From Candidatus Polarisedimenticolia bacterium (GTDB lineage: Bacteria > Acidobacteriota > Polarisedimenticolia > Gp22-AA2 > AA152), in the NCBI GenBank assembly GCA_035764505.1, contig DASTZC010000210.1, positions 1 to 38,895 of the forward strand: a stretch of 38,895 bases of DNA, read 5' to 3'. Made by a program: the position numbers and the translations under genes. Below, one piece after another: positions 15,938 to 23,517 of the stretch; positions within the stretch are counted from its first letter, which is position 1, and each line of letters begins with the position of its first letter. Under the pieces are notes generated by a model. That model had not been told where the DNA came from, searched no databases, and saw nothing but the letters and a program-made list of their open reading frames with translations.

Positions 15938-16753
15938 TCAGTGCTGGCGCTGCGGGCGCCGCGCGGCGGGAGCCACCGTCTCGTCGCGCAGCATGCGGAG
16001 AGGATCGAAGGGCTTGCCGAGGCGCCGGGCCTCGAAGTGGAGATGCGTGCCGCGGGCGTTGCCGCTGCGGCCCACCTCGGCGATCGTCTGGCCACGCTCG
16101 ACGCGGTCTCCTTCGTGCACCAGCAGCTTGCTGGCGTGGGCATAGAAGGTGGTGAGCCCGTCGCCATGATCGAGAAGGAGGCAGTTGCCGTACCGCCCGT
16201 CCCGCCCGGCCTGCGCCACCCATCCCGCGGCGGCGGCGTGGATCGGCTCGCCCGACTCCCCGTCGATGTCGATGCCTTCGTGGTGCCGCGACTTCTCATC
16301 TCCGAGGTTGAAGCGGGTGGTGATCGGCCCTTTGAGCGGCCACGACAGCTCGATTCGCGAATCGGCCCGCGGATCGGAGGGAACCTCGAGGAGCTTTTTT
16401 GCTCCCGGGACGAAGATCGGGGTCTTGGCCGGGATGTTCCCGGGATCGTGGATGCCGTTGACCTGGATCAGGGTCTCCACCGGCACGCGATAGGCGCGCG
16501 CCAGATCGGAAAGGGTCTGTCCCTTGCGCAGCGGATGATAGATGCCGCCGGCCGGAAACTGCATGCCGGCCTGCACCGCCAGCGGGCGGGACGCCTCGAC
16601 ATTCTCGCGGGTCGGCTCGCTGACGGGTGCGGGGACGGGCTCGGTGGCGGGTGCCGGGATGGCGGTCACCCCGCAGCCGGTAAACGGAATGAGGGCCAGG
16701 CCGATGAAAAGAATGAGCGCGGATAGGGACCGGGTCGCTGATAAGGGGGCCAT
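15938..16753 (-). CDS. LysM-M23 peptidoglycan peptidase lipoprotein (NlpD-like layout)
   Basis: This 271-residue lipoprotein has a signal peptide ending in the lipobox FTGC (C27) and a Pro/Glu-rich linker. A LysM domain follows at about 72-118 (LRKGQTLSDLARAYRVPVE), then an M23 LytM domain at about 145-250. The metal ligands and catalytic histidines are all present: H158 and D162 in HHEGIDID, H206 in FYAHASKLL, and H237/H239 in GTHLHFE. It could therefore cut peptidoglycan cross-links, unlike degenerate NlpD/EnvC activators. ATG 16753 is chosen because it sits right before the hydrophobic core. An in-frame GTG at 16798 would add a charged extension. It is expected to act in the periplasm, anchored in the outer membrane. 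Confidence 0.9.
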   Translation of the reverse strand: MAPLSATRSLSALILFIGLALIPFTGCGVTAIPAPATEPVPAPVSEPTRENVEASRPLAVQAGMQFPAGGIYHPLRKGQTLSDLARAYRVPVETLIQVNGIHDPGNIPAKTPIFVPGAKKLLEVPSDPRADSRIELSWPLKGPITTRFNLGDEKSRHHEGIDIDGESGEPIHAAAAGWVAQAGRDGRYGNCLLLDHGDGLTTFYAHASKLLVHEGDRVERGQTIAEVGRSGNARGTHLHFEARRLGKPFDPLRMLRDETVAPAARRPQRQH

Positions 16754-16894
16754 GGCGTGTGGAATATGGTCTCGACAGGCTTCGAAATCCAGATTCACGG
16801 TGAGAGGATCGCATCGGGTGACGGCCGGGCGGCGTTTTCACCCGCTTTGTGGCCAGATCCTGGACAGCCGGAGGCCTGGGACAGCGGCCTCGGC

Positions 16895-16900
16895 TATACT
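16895..16900 (+). promoter_or_regulatory. Possible -10 element of the GST-like gene
   Basis: TATACT lies about 80 bases upstream of ATG 16979. I do not see a matching -35 hexamer at 16-18 bases, so support is limited to the -10. Confidence 0.35.
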
Positions 16901-16978
16901 CCGCCCCCAGGCGCCGATCCCCTGATTTTCATTCCGACGGAATCAAACCCAGTCGAGAAAGGCATGGAGGTGGGTCTC

Positions 16979-17578
16979 ATGGGCTTGCTCCTCTACGATT
17001 CCCCGTATTCCGGCAATTGCTACAAGGTCAGGCTGCTGTTCGCGCATCTCGGACTGCCCTACGAGCGCGTCGAGGTGGACGTCAAAGACCGATCCAATCG
17101 AAGGCAGGTGCTCGGAGAGGCCAATCCGGCCCTGCGCGTCCCGACCCTCATCCTGGAAGATGGCCGGCCGCTGGCCGAATCGAACGCCATCCTCTGGTAT
17201 TTCGCCGACGGGACGGATTACGTCCCTACCGATCGCTACGAGCGCGCCCAGGTGCTGCAGTGGCAGTTCTTCGAGCAGTACGACCACGAGCCGAACATCG
17301 CCGTGGCCCGCTTCTGGTTGACCCATGGCGTTGCCTACGATCCAGCGCAGCTGCAGGCGAAGCAGGCGGCCGGAGCCCGCGCGCTCGACGCGATGGAGCG
17401 CCACCTGGCGAAGCACCCTTTCCTGGTGGGCGGGCGCTATTCGATCGCCGACCTCTCCCTGTACGCCTATACCCACGTGGCGGGCGAAGGAGGGTTCGAT
17501 TTGTCGCGCACTCCGGGCGTGGAAGCCTGGATCACGCGCGTGGCCTCCCAGAAGGGGCATGTGCGGATAGAAGACTGA
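16979..17578 (+). CDS. Glutathione S-transferase-like protein
   Basis: The 199-residue protein has the two-domain cytosolic GST fold. The N-terminal thioredoxin-like part contains LYDSPYSGNCYKVRL, RVPTLILEDG with the cis-proline and LAESNAILWYFAD with the glutathione gamma-glutamyl-binding ES pair. The helical C-terminal domain has FLVGGRYSIADLSLYAY, the conserved N-capping box. The first ATG at 16964 is in frame, but GGAGG at 16966-16970 sits eight bases before ATG 16979, so the latter is the likely start. It would conjugate or reduce small electrophiles in the cytoplasm; its substrate is unknown. It is transcribed alone between a divergent peptidase gene and a convergent lipoprotein gene. 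Confidence 0.9.
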   Translation: MGLLLYDSPYSGNCYKVRLLFAHLGLPYERVEVDVKDRSNRRQVLGEANPALRVPTLILEDGRPLAESNAILWYFADGTDYVPTDRYERAQVLQWQFFEQYDHEPNIAVARFWLTHGVAYDPAQLQAKQAAGARALDAMERHLAKHPFLVGGRYSIADLSLYAYTHVAGEGGFDLSRTPGVEAWITRVASQKGHVRIED

Positions 17579-17599
17579 GGCGGGCCGTGGCGAGAGCAT

Positions 17600-17646
17600 A
17601 ATAAAAACGGCCCGCGCCGGCGAGGACAGATAACCGGCACGGGCCG
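17600..17646 (-). terminator. Rho-independent terminator of coiled-coil lipoprotein 1
   Basis: A 13-bp stem with one mismatch (17608-17620 with 17634-17646) is followed on the minus strand by TTTTTATTAT. It lies shortly after the stop codon at 17663. The downstream paralog has a terminator of the same design. Confidence 0.85.
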
Positions 17647-17662
17647 TGAGAAAGCGGTGCGA

Positions 17663-18790
17663 TCAGCCTCCGATGACGAGCAGGACTTCCTTACCCCGGA
17701 AAAGGTCGGGATCGAGGATGACCAGCCTGGCCTGGCTGTTGTCCGCATTCTTCTCGATGGTGAAATCCCGCCCCTCCTGGTAGATGGTCGGCAGCAGCTT
17801 CACATGGCGAATTTCCTGCAGCCCGTACGTCTCGGGCGTCAGGGTGATGGTCGTCCCCTGGCGGAGGTCCAGCGACTCGTCGTAGCTCACGCTCCTGACA
17901 TTCTGCACCCGCTTGAGGACGGGGCTGAGCACTCCCTCGTCTTTCAGGGTCTTCTCGTTGGCGGCATGGTAGTAAAGGCTGTTCTCCCGGGCCGCGATGT
18001 CGTCGTTGAGCTGGCCTACGGTGGTCTCCAGCTCCGCCTTGTTGACCTGCAGGGTCGACACCTCGGCCTTCAGCGTGTCGCGCTCCCTGATCAGCCGGCG
18101 CTGCTTCGCGCGCCGCACGGCCAGGGGCGTCTGTCCGGCCTCGCCTTGCGTCACATAAGTCCGGAAGATGTCCTGCTTCGGATCGTAGAAGAACCAGACC
18201 CTGTTCCCGGGAAGCAGCTCGTCGGAGGTGTCGACCTGCGAGAGCAGCGACTTGGCCTTCTCCGGATCGAGGTTGGCTTCGGTCGTCAGGTAGTTCATCG
18301 CCAGATTCTGCTGCTTGTCCCCTTTCTTGACCATGACGAACTTGTCGGAGAGCGACTGCTCCATGCGCGCGACGTTCTCCTGCAAGCCCTGGATCGTCTC
18401 ACGGTCGGCGATGATCTTCTGGAGGAGCGCCTTGTAGGAGACGTCCCTCTCCTGCTCCACCAGCTGATTGAGCACGTCGCGCTGCTCGGGGCTGAGATCC
18501 TGGTTGAAGATCTCCGCGAACTGCAGCGTCTGCTCCCCCGGCTTGCGCGAGGCGTTGAACATATCGATCCGCTTCATCATGGTGTCGGTGGTCTCGTCGA
18601 TCCGATGCCGGTCGTCCTTGAGCTGAGTGAGCAGCTCGTCGGAGGTCTTGGCGGAGCCTGGACCGGGCTTCGAGCAGCCCACGACTCCGAGGGAGATGGC
18701 GGCGACCGCCACCAGGGCGATGAGGTAGGCGCGCCGGCTTCTGGCCTGACGGGCACTCTCGGCCGTCATGAAGACGTGTAATGCGCTCAT
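17663..18790 (-). CDS. Coiled-coil lipoprotein 1 (tandem paralog)
   Basis: The 375-residue protein has a charged N terminus, a hydrophobic stretch (AYLIALVAVAAISLG) and the lipobox VVGC with C39, so it is probably a lipoprotein. Most of the mature part is helical and charged. A coiled-coil segment (LIRERDTLKAEVSTLQVNK) lies near the middle, and the C-terminal 100 or so residues look like beta strands (TITLTPETYGLQEIR, LVILDPDLFRGKEVL, ending in IGG). ATG 18790 has GGAGG at the right distance. Its paralog at 19174 is very similar throughout and differs in length only by a 21-residue coiled-coil insertion. I do not recognise a named family. A role as an envelope spacer or tether is speculative. 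Confidence 0.82.
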   Translation of the reverse strand: MSALHVFMTAESARQARSRRAYLIALVAVAAISLGVVGCSKPGPGSAKTSDELLTQLKDDRHRIDETTDTMMKRIDMFNASRKPGEQTLQFAEIFNQDLSPEQRDVLNQLVEQERDVSYKALLQKIIADRETIQGLQENVARMEQSLSDKFVMVKKGDKQQNLAMNYLTTEANLDPEKAKSLLSQVDTSDELLPGNRVWFFYDPKQDIFRTYVTQGEAGQTPLAVRRAKQRRLIRERDTLKAEVSTLQVNKAELETTVGQLNDDIAARENSLYYHAANEKTLKDEGVLSPVLKRVQNVRSVSYDESLDLRQGTTITLTPETYGLQEIRHVKLLPTIYQEGRDFTIEKNADNSQARLVILDPDLFRGKEVLLVIGG

Positions 18791-19110
18791 GGGACCTCCC
18801 GCGGGATTCACCCCCGCATCGATGTGAAGATATGTTGAGGCACCAGAAGCGAGCAGGATCCGTGCCCGATTCCTGATCGCTTTCGGACCAAGGCTGGGGC
18901 TGCGTGACAGGCAAGGTCTGCAACCGACTCAATCGAATTGCTCTAGCCTCGATCCAGTGCGCGCGCCGATTTCTCCGGGCGGGAGCCGCGATTCTCCAGG
19001 AAGTTCCGTCGAGTTGTCGTCCGTGGTGGACGGTATCAGACCGCGGATGACGCCGAATCACAAATGTCGTGGGCTGATTGGCTGATGGAGGAAGGCCAGC
19101 GCCGGGGGAG
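18791..19110. other. Leader and upstream region of coiled-coil lipoprotein 1
   Basis: There is no gene here. A hairpin at 18801-18817 (GCGGG and CCCGC arms) sits right next to the ribosome binding site and recurs before paralog 2 at 20375-20391. A further block at 19014-19034 (around GTGGACGGT) is also shared with the region upstream of paralog 2 (20606-20627). The segment between these blocks has diverged. Confidence 0.6.
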
Positions 19111-19155
19111 AAAAAAACGGCGTGCACCGGAGGAACGAGCATCCGGCGCACGCCG
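19111..19155 (-). terminator. Rho-independent terminator of coiled-coil lipoprotein 2
   Basis: A 13-bp stem with one mismatch (19118-19130 with 19143-19155) is followed on the minus strand by seven T residues (19111-19117). It mirrors the terminator of paralog 1 in size, loop length and position, but the stem bases differ. Confidence 0.88.
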
Positions 19156-19173
19156 CAGGAATAGGACGGTGGA

Positions 19174-20364
19174 TCAGCCTCCGATGACGAGCAGGACTTC
19201 CTTCCCCCGGAAAATGTCGGGGTCGAGGATGACCAGCTTGGCTTCGCTGTGATCGTCCTTCTTCTCGATCGCGAAGTCCCTTCCTTCCCGGTAGATGGAG
19301 GGAAGCAGCTTCACATTGCGGATCTCCTGCAGTCCGAAGGTCTCCGGCGTCAGGGTGATGGTGGTTCCCTGGCGGAGATCCAGCGACTCGTCGTAGGTCA
19401 CGCCCTTCACGTTCTGCACCCGCTTGAGGACGGAGGAAAGGACCCCTTCGTTCTTCAGCGTCTTCTCGTCGGCGGCGTGGTAGTAAAGGCTGTTCTCCCG
19501 GTAGGCGATGTCGTCGTTGAGCTGGCTGACCGTGCCCTCCAGCTCCGCCTTGTTCGCTGTCAGCGTCGTCACCTCGGCCTGCGCGGAGTCGCGCTCGCCG
19601 CGTGCTGAGTCCCGCTCGCCCTGCGCGGTATCGCGCTCGGCCCTGTAGGCGTCGCGCTCCTGGATCAGCTGGCGCTGGCGCGCACGCCGCACCGCCAGGG
19701 GCGTCTGTCCGGCCTCGCCCTGGGTGACGTAGGTCCGGAAGGTGTCATCCTTGGGATTGTAGAAGAACCAGACCTTGTTTCCGGGAAGCAGCTCGTCGGT
19801 CGTGTCGACCTGCGAGATCAGGGACTTGGCCTTCTGGGCATCGAGGCTGGCTTCGGTCGTCAGGTAGTTCATCGCCAGGTCCCGCTGCTTGTCTCCCTTC
19901 TTGACGACGACGAACTTGTCGGAGAGCGACTGCTCGAGGTGCATGACGTTCTCCTGCAAGCCGTGAATCGTCTCGCGGTCGGCGATGATCTTCTGGAGGA
20001 GGGCCTTGTAGGAGACGTCCTTCTCCTCCTGCACCAACTGGTTGAGCGTGTCACGCTGCTCGGGGCTGAGGTCCTGGTTGAAGATCTCGGCGAACTGCAG
20101 CGTCTGCTCCCCCGGCTTGCGCGAGGCGTTGAACATGTCGATCCGCTTCATCATGGTGTCGGTGGTCGTGTCGATCTGCTGCCGGTCGTCCTTGAGCTGG
20201 GTGAGCAGCTCGTCGGAAGTTTTCGCGGAGCCTGGACCGGGCTTCGAGCAGCCCACGACTCCAAGGGTGACGGCGGCGATTGCCACCAGGGCGATGAGGC
20301 TGGCGCGCCGGCTTGTAGCCGGACGCACACTCCCGGCCGTCATGAAGACCTTCAATGCGCTCAT
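19174..20364 (-). CDS. Coiled-coil lipoprotein 2 (tandem paralog with heptad insertion)
   Basis: The 396-residue protein has the same layout as paralog 1: lipobox VVGC at C39, conserved SKPGPGSAKTSDELLTQLKD after it, and the same C-terminal beta-rich region ending in IGG. It differs by three extra seven-residue units in the coiled coil, giving ERD-initiated heptads four times in a row (ERDAYRA, ERDTAQG, ERDSARG, ERDSAQA), where paralog 1 has one. ATG 20364 has GGAGG upstream in a shared leader. Each paralog has its own terminator and probably its own promoter, so they can be expressed separately. The function is unknown. A longer rod between the lipid anchor and the C-terminal domain is the obvious consequence of the insertion. 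Confidence 0.82.
   Translation of the reverse strand: MSALKVFMTAGSVRPATSRRASLIALVAIAAVTLGVVGCSKPGPGSAKTSDELLTQLKDDRQQIDTTTDTMMKRIDMFNASRKPGEQTLQFAEIFNQDLSPEQRDTLNQLVQEEKDVSYKALLQKIIADRETIHGLQENVMHLEQSLSDKFVVVKKGDKQRDLAMNYLTTEASLDAQKAKSLISQVDTTDELLPGNKVWFFYNPKDDTFRTYVTQGEAGQTPLAVRRARQRQLIQERDAYRAERDTAQGERDSARGERDSAQAEVTTLTANKAELEGTVSQLNDDIAYRENSLYYHAADEKTLKNEGVLSSVLKRVQNVKGVTYDESLDLRQGTTITLTPETFGLQEIRNVKLLPSIYREGRDFAIEKKDDHSEAKLVILDPDIFRGKEVLLVIGG
19576..19659. repeat. 21-base in-frame heptad repeat inside coiled-coil lipoprotein 2
   Basis: The codons for E-R-D recur at 19588-19596, 19609-19617, 19630-19638 and 19651-19659, exactly 21 bases apart. Paralog 1 has a single copy at the matching place. 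The array therefore accounts for the whole length difference between the two proteins. Confidence 0.85.
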
Positions 20365-20725
20365 AGGACCTCCCGCGGGATCCACCCCCGCAACGATGTG
20401 GAAATATGTTGAGGAGCAAATCGCGAGCAGGATCTGTGCCCGATTCCCGCGGCCATGTCGATGGATGACCGAAAGGGTGATCCATGGATCTTGCAGGTGG
20501 ACCCAAGCGACTCATTCGAAAGGTTGTGTTCCTTCACGGCGGCGGGTGAGAAATCTGCGCGGCTCGAGGATCGCGCCAATGGATCTCCCGATTCAGGTCC
20601 GCCGTTTTGTCGTCGGGGGTGGACGGTGGCGAGTCACAGGTGTTCACCTGTAATTACATTTTTGTAGGTTTCTTAAGCGAAGATGAAATGCCGTTACGGC
20701 AACGGGTTGCGCAACGAGGCGACCA
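20365..20725. other. Leader and upstream region of coiled-coil lipoprotein 2
   Basis: There is no gene here. It holds the leader hairpin at 20375-20391, the block shared with paralog 1 at 20606-20627, a perfect 16-base palindrome at 20636-20651 and then a markedly A+T-rich stretch around 20652-20690 that could contain the promoter. The last part lies just after the stop codon of the ABC permease. Confidence 0.55.
20636..20651. promoter_or_regulatory. Perfect 16-base palindrome, possible operator
   Basis: ACAGGTGTTCACCTGT has 7-base arms around a two-base centre. It is about 270 bases upstream of coiled-coil lipoprotein 2 and borders an A+T-rich stretch. It could be a dimeric repressor site or the stem of a weak terminator; nothing else supports either reading. 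Confidence 0.35.
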
Positions 20726-22351
20726 TCATGTTCGGAGTTGTTTATTCCGTCCCGCCGCGGCCAGGGCCAGAAGCAGGCCGGTCACGGCGAGAACGAATAG
20801 AGGCGTGCCGAGGCGTATCGAGACGGGAGAAGCCCCCATGAAATCGATGTACGGGATGGGCTGCAGCGGGCCCGCGTACCAAAGGAAGGTATAGATCGCC
20901 TCGAAGCTCCGGCTGGTGCCGGTCCAGATTCCGAGCGTGAGGGCGAGCGCCGGAATGAAAAGGGCGCCGACCAGGAATCCGCCGAAATCGGCGAGACCAG
21001 CCTGGACCAGCAGACGAATCCCCAGGATGGAGCCGGTCAGCAGTGCGACCGCCACGCCTCCGAGCCAGGCCGCCATCAGCTGGAAGCGCATGGGATGAGG
21101 TGTCGAGAAAACGATCGCGCCGGTCCCGAATCGTCCCTCCCTCGTTCCAAGGGAAGACCAGAGCAGGACCGGCCAGATCCAGGCCAGCGGCAGGATTCTC
21201 AGTCGGGCTGTTTCAAAAGGCAGAAGAGCCGAAGCGACCCACAGCCCCGCCGCGACCAGATACCACCAGGTCGAAACTCCCTTGAGGAGCAGGCGCGTCT
21301 CGGCCGCCGCCAGGCGCGCCAGGCGCGAAAGTCCGGTCGACCGGGCCGCTGGCGCTGAGAAGGAGGCGGGAAGCCCGGCCGCAATGAAGCCGGGGGAGAT
21401 CGGCGCCGGCACGGCGGCGCGCTCGGATTCGGATCGTCGCTTGCGGGGGCGCCGCCGGGCCGCCAGGGGTAAGCTTGCCTCGCTGAAGCGGTCGAAGCAG
21501 AAAGCGGCGGCCGTGGCGAAGGCGGCCGCGACACCTATCCAGAGGAGCCGCGATGCCAGCAGCGGAGCGCTCCAGGAAATCCCGTTCCATACGAAGGTCT
21601 GCATGTTCCAGGCCCCGGTCGTGCTGAAGTTGAGGCCGATCGCGAGCTCGCCCCGGCTCGGATCGTAGCCGGGGAATGCGGCCTTGCAGGCCCGTAGCAT
21701 CGAAGGAAGCAGCCATCCGAAGCCGATGAAATCGCTCCCGCCGCTGCGCGAGCCCACCCCGCTGGCCACCATCCCGAACGACCAGAGGAAGAAATAGGCA
21801 ATGTTCCCCACCCCGCCCCGCAGGCCCGGGACGCACTCGAAGAACACCGCGACCGCGGCGATGCAGAGCATCGAGGGGAGCGTCAGGAAGAGATAAGGGG
21901 CCAGCAGGCGCCATGGCTGCAGGACGGTCGATTCGGCGCGGACCAGCTGGGTGAGGGCCCCCGACAGCGCGACCGAGAGCGCGATGATCGCCAGGACGGC
22001 GAAATTGCTCAGGACCTTGGAGAGAATGTAAGCCGGGCGCGTGAGCGGCGTGGCGGCGAGCAGCGGACCGACCCCGGTGAGGCGATCCCGCTCGACGGCG
22101 TTCTTGATCAGATAAAACCCCACGATTCCCAGGAAGATCGCCGTGAGCAGCGCAATGGCGGCGCCCACCCAGGCGGAGTTGTAGACCCCGCGATACGTTC
22201 CGAGACGCAGCGTCACGTAGGTGGAATGGTTCGGCGGAAGAAAGGCGTACCCGGCGTACAGGGAAAAAGCGAGGGTCACCAGGAAGGCGTAGCGCCGCGT
22301 GCGCTCGAGGAAATCGCCCCACGCCAGGCGGCCTATGGTGCCGGCGCTCAT
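20726..22351 (-). CDS. ABC-2 type transporter permease
   Basis: This 541-residue membrane protein has about twelve hydrophobic segments arranged as two blocks joined by a basic cytoplasmic loop (RRRPRKRRSESERAAV). The layout with helices starting near residue 22, then LIKNAVERDRLTGVGPLLAA and TPLTRPAYILSKVLSNF, matches ABC-2 permeases that pair with CcmA/NatA-type ATPases. Its ATG overlaps the stop of the ATPase gene as ATGA, so the two form a coupled operon. Relatives export drugs, lipids, polysaccharides or sodium ions. No substrate-specific feature is visible and there is no accessory protein next to it. Confidence 0.88.
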   Translation of the reverse strand: MSAGTIGRLAWGDFLERTRRYAFLVTLAFSLYAGYAFLPPNHSTYVTLRLGTYRGVYNSAWVGAAIALLTAIFLGIVGFYLIKNAVERDRLTGVGPLLAATPLTRPAYILSKVLSNFAVLAIIALSVALSGALTQLVRAESTVLQPWRLLAPYLFLTLPSMLCIAAVAVFFECVPGLRGGVGNIAYFFLWSFGMVASGVGSRSGGSDFIGFGWLLPSMLRACKAAFPGYDPSRGELAIGLNFSTTGAWNMQTFVWNGISWSAPLLASRLLWIGVAAAFATAAAFCFDRFSEASLPLAARRRPRKRRSESERAAVPAPISPGFIAAGLPASFSAPAARSTGLSRLARLAAAETRLLLKGVSTWWYLVAAGLWVASALLPFETARLRILPLAWIWPVLLWSSLGTREGRFGTGAIVFSTPHPMRFQLMAAWLGGVAVALLTGSILGIRLLVQAGLADFGGFLVGALFIPALALTLGIWTGTSRSFEAIYTFLWYAGPLQPIPYIDFMGASPVSIRLGTPLFVLAVTGLLLALAAAGRNKQLRT

Positions 22352-23229
22352 CCTGCCGCCTTGCGATCCCTATCCAGATGCATCAGGTAGGCATCTTCCA
22401 GGTTGGGAGCCACCGGCCGCGCCTCGGGGCGGGGAGGTACTGGCGAGACGACCCGCACGCGGACCCCCTCGGCGCGCCGTTGCGTGCCGCTGATCAGCCA
22501 TCTCCCGCGCAGCGCCGCCAGCTCGTCGCCGGCGATCATCCACTCCCACACCTGTCCTTCCGCGCTGCGCAGCAGCTCCTCGGGAGTGGCCTGCCGGACG
22601 AGACGCCCCTGCTGGATCAGGGCGATGCGCGTGGCGACCGCCTCGACATCCGAGACGATGTGTGTCGACAGGATCACGACTCGATCGGAAGAAAGCTCCG
22701 CCAGGAGGTTGCGGAAGCGCACGCGCTCCTCGGGATCCAGTCCAGCGGTCGGCTCGTCGACGATCAGCAGCCTGGGATCGTTCAGCAGCGCCTGGGCAAT
22801 CCCGACCCTCTGGCGCATTCCTCCGGAGAAGCCTCCCAGGGGACGGCGGCGCGCATCGACCAGGTTGACCATCAGCAGCAGGTCCTCGATGCGGCGGCGG
22901 GCATCGGCGGCGGACAGCCCCTTGGCGGCCGCGATGTACTCGAGGAACTCCTGCGCGCTCAGGTTCGGATAGACGCCGAAGTCCTGGGGAAGGTAGCCGA
23001 GGACGGCACGCAGCGGGTCGGGACGGCGCACGATGTCGGATCCGCTCCAGATCACACGCCCACGGGTCGGCCGCGTGACCGTGGCCAGGATCCGCATCAA
23101 GGTGGACTTGCCGGCGCCGTTGGGACCGAGCAGCCCCAGGACTCCCGACTCGAAGGCGAGGGAGAAGTCGCGCAGGCCCCAGACCCCGCCGGGGTATTCC
23201 TTGGACACTTCCTCGATAGACAGGCTCAT
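22348..23229 (-). CDS. ABC transporter ATPase (CcmA/NatA type)
   Basis: The 293-residue protein is a complete ABC ATPase. Walker A is LLGPNGAGKST near residues 33-43 and the Q-loop is GYLPQDFGVYPNLS. The signature is GFSGGMRQRVGIAQALL, with FSGG in place of the canonical LSGG, and Walker B is LLIVDEPTAGLDPEERVRF. The H-loop histidine lies in VILSTHIVSDVE. A C-terminal extension of some 90 residues follows, as in exporters of the DrrA/CcmA group. It is the first gene of a two-gene operon with the ABC-2 permease. ATG 23229 has a modest GAGG site. The region to 23518 holds the divergent promoter of this operon and of the sugar dehydrogenase. Confidence 0.93.
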   Translation of the reverse strand: MSLSIEEVSKEYPGGVWGLRDFSLAFESGVLGLLGPNGAGKSTLMRILATVTRPTRGRVIWSGSDIVRRPDPLRAVLGYLPQDFGVYPNLSAQEFLEYIAAAKGLSAADARRRIEDLLLMVNLVDARRRPLGGFSGGMRQRVGIAQALLNDPRLLIVDEPTAGLDPEERVRFRNLLAELSSDRVVILSTHIVSDVEAVATRIALIQQGRLVRQATPEELLRSAEGQVWEWMIAGDELAALRGRWLISGTQRRAEGVRVRVVSPVPPRPEARPVAPNLEDAYLMHLDRDRKAAG

Positions 23230-23362
23230 GAGGGCCTCGCTTCCATCGACTCGTCCACGCCTATCGCCGGTCGCCCCCGGCGCCGGGAGACGGCGCCGGT
23301 GACTATGAAGCGGCGGATTATAGCCCGGCGGCGCCCGGCACCCCGGTGCGGGGCCGGCATAG

Positions 23363-23392
23363 TTTCCGCGCGCCAGGGTCGCCGGATATACT
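23363..23392 (+). promoter_or_regulatory. Predicted promoter of the nucleotide-sugar dehydrogenase
   Basis: TTTCCG (23363-23368) and TATACT (23387-23392) are 18 bases apart. The -10 is good and the -35 poor. The predicted leader is about 120 bases. It lies in the 288-base divergent spacer 23230-23517, in which I see no gene. Confidence 0.45.
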
Positions 23393-23517
23393 CAGCGCCT
23401 CAATATCGAGCTCGATTCCGGGGACCCTGCCGGGACCCGGTGATTGGCCGGACTGCAAATCATCCCGGATCGGCCGGGATTTCCGGCGGGTTCATCTCAT
23501 CCAGAGGAAGATCGCGT

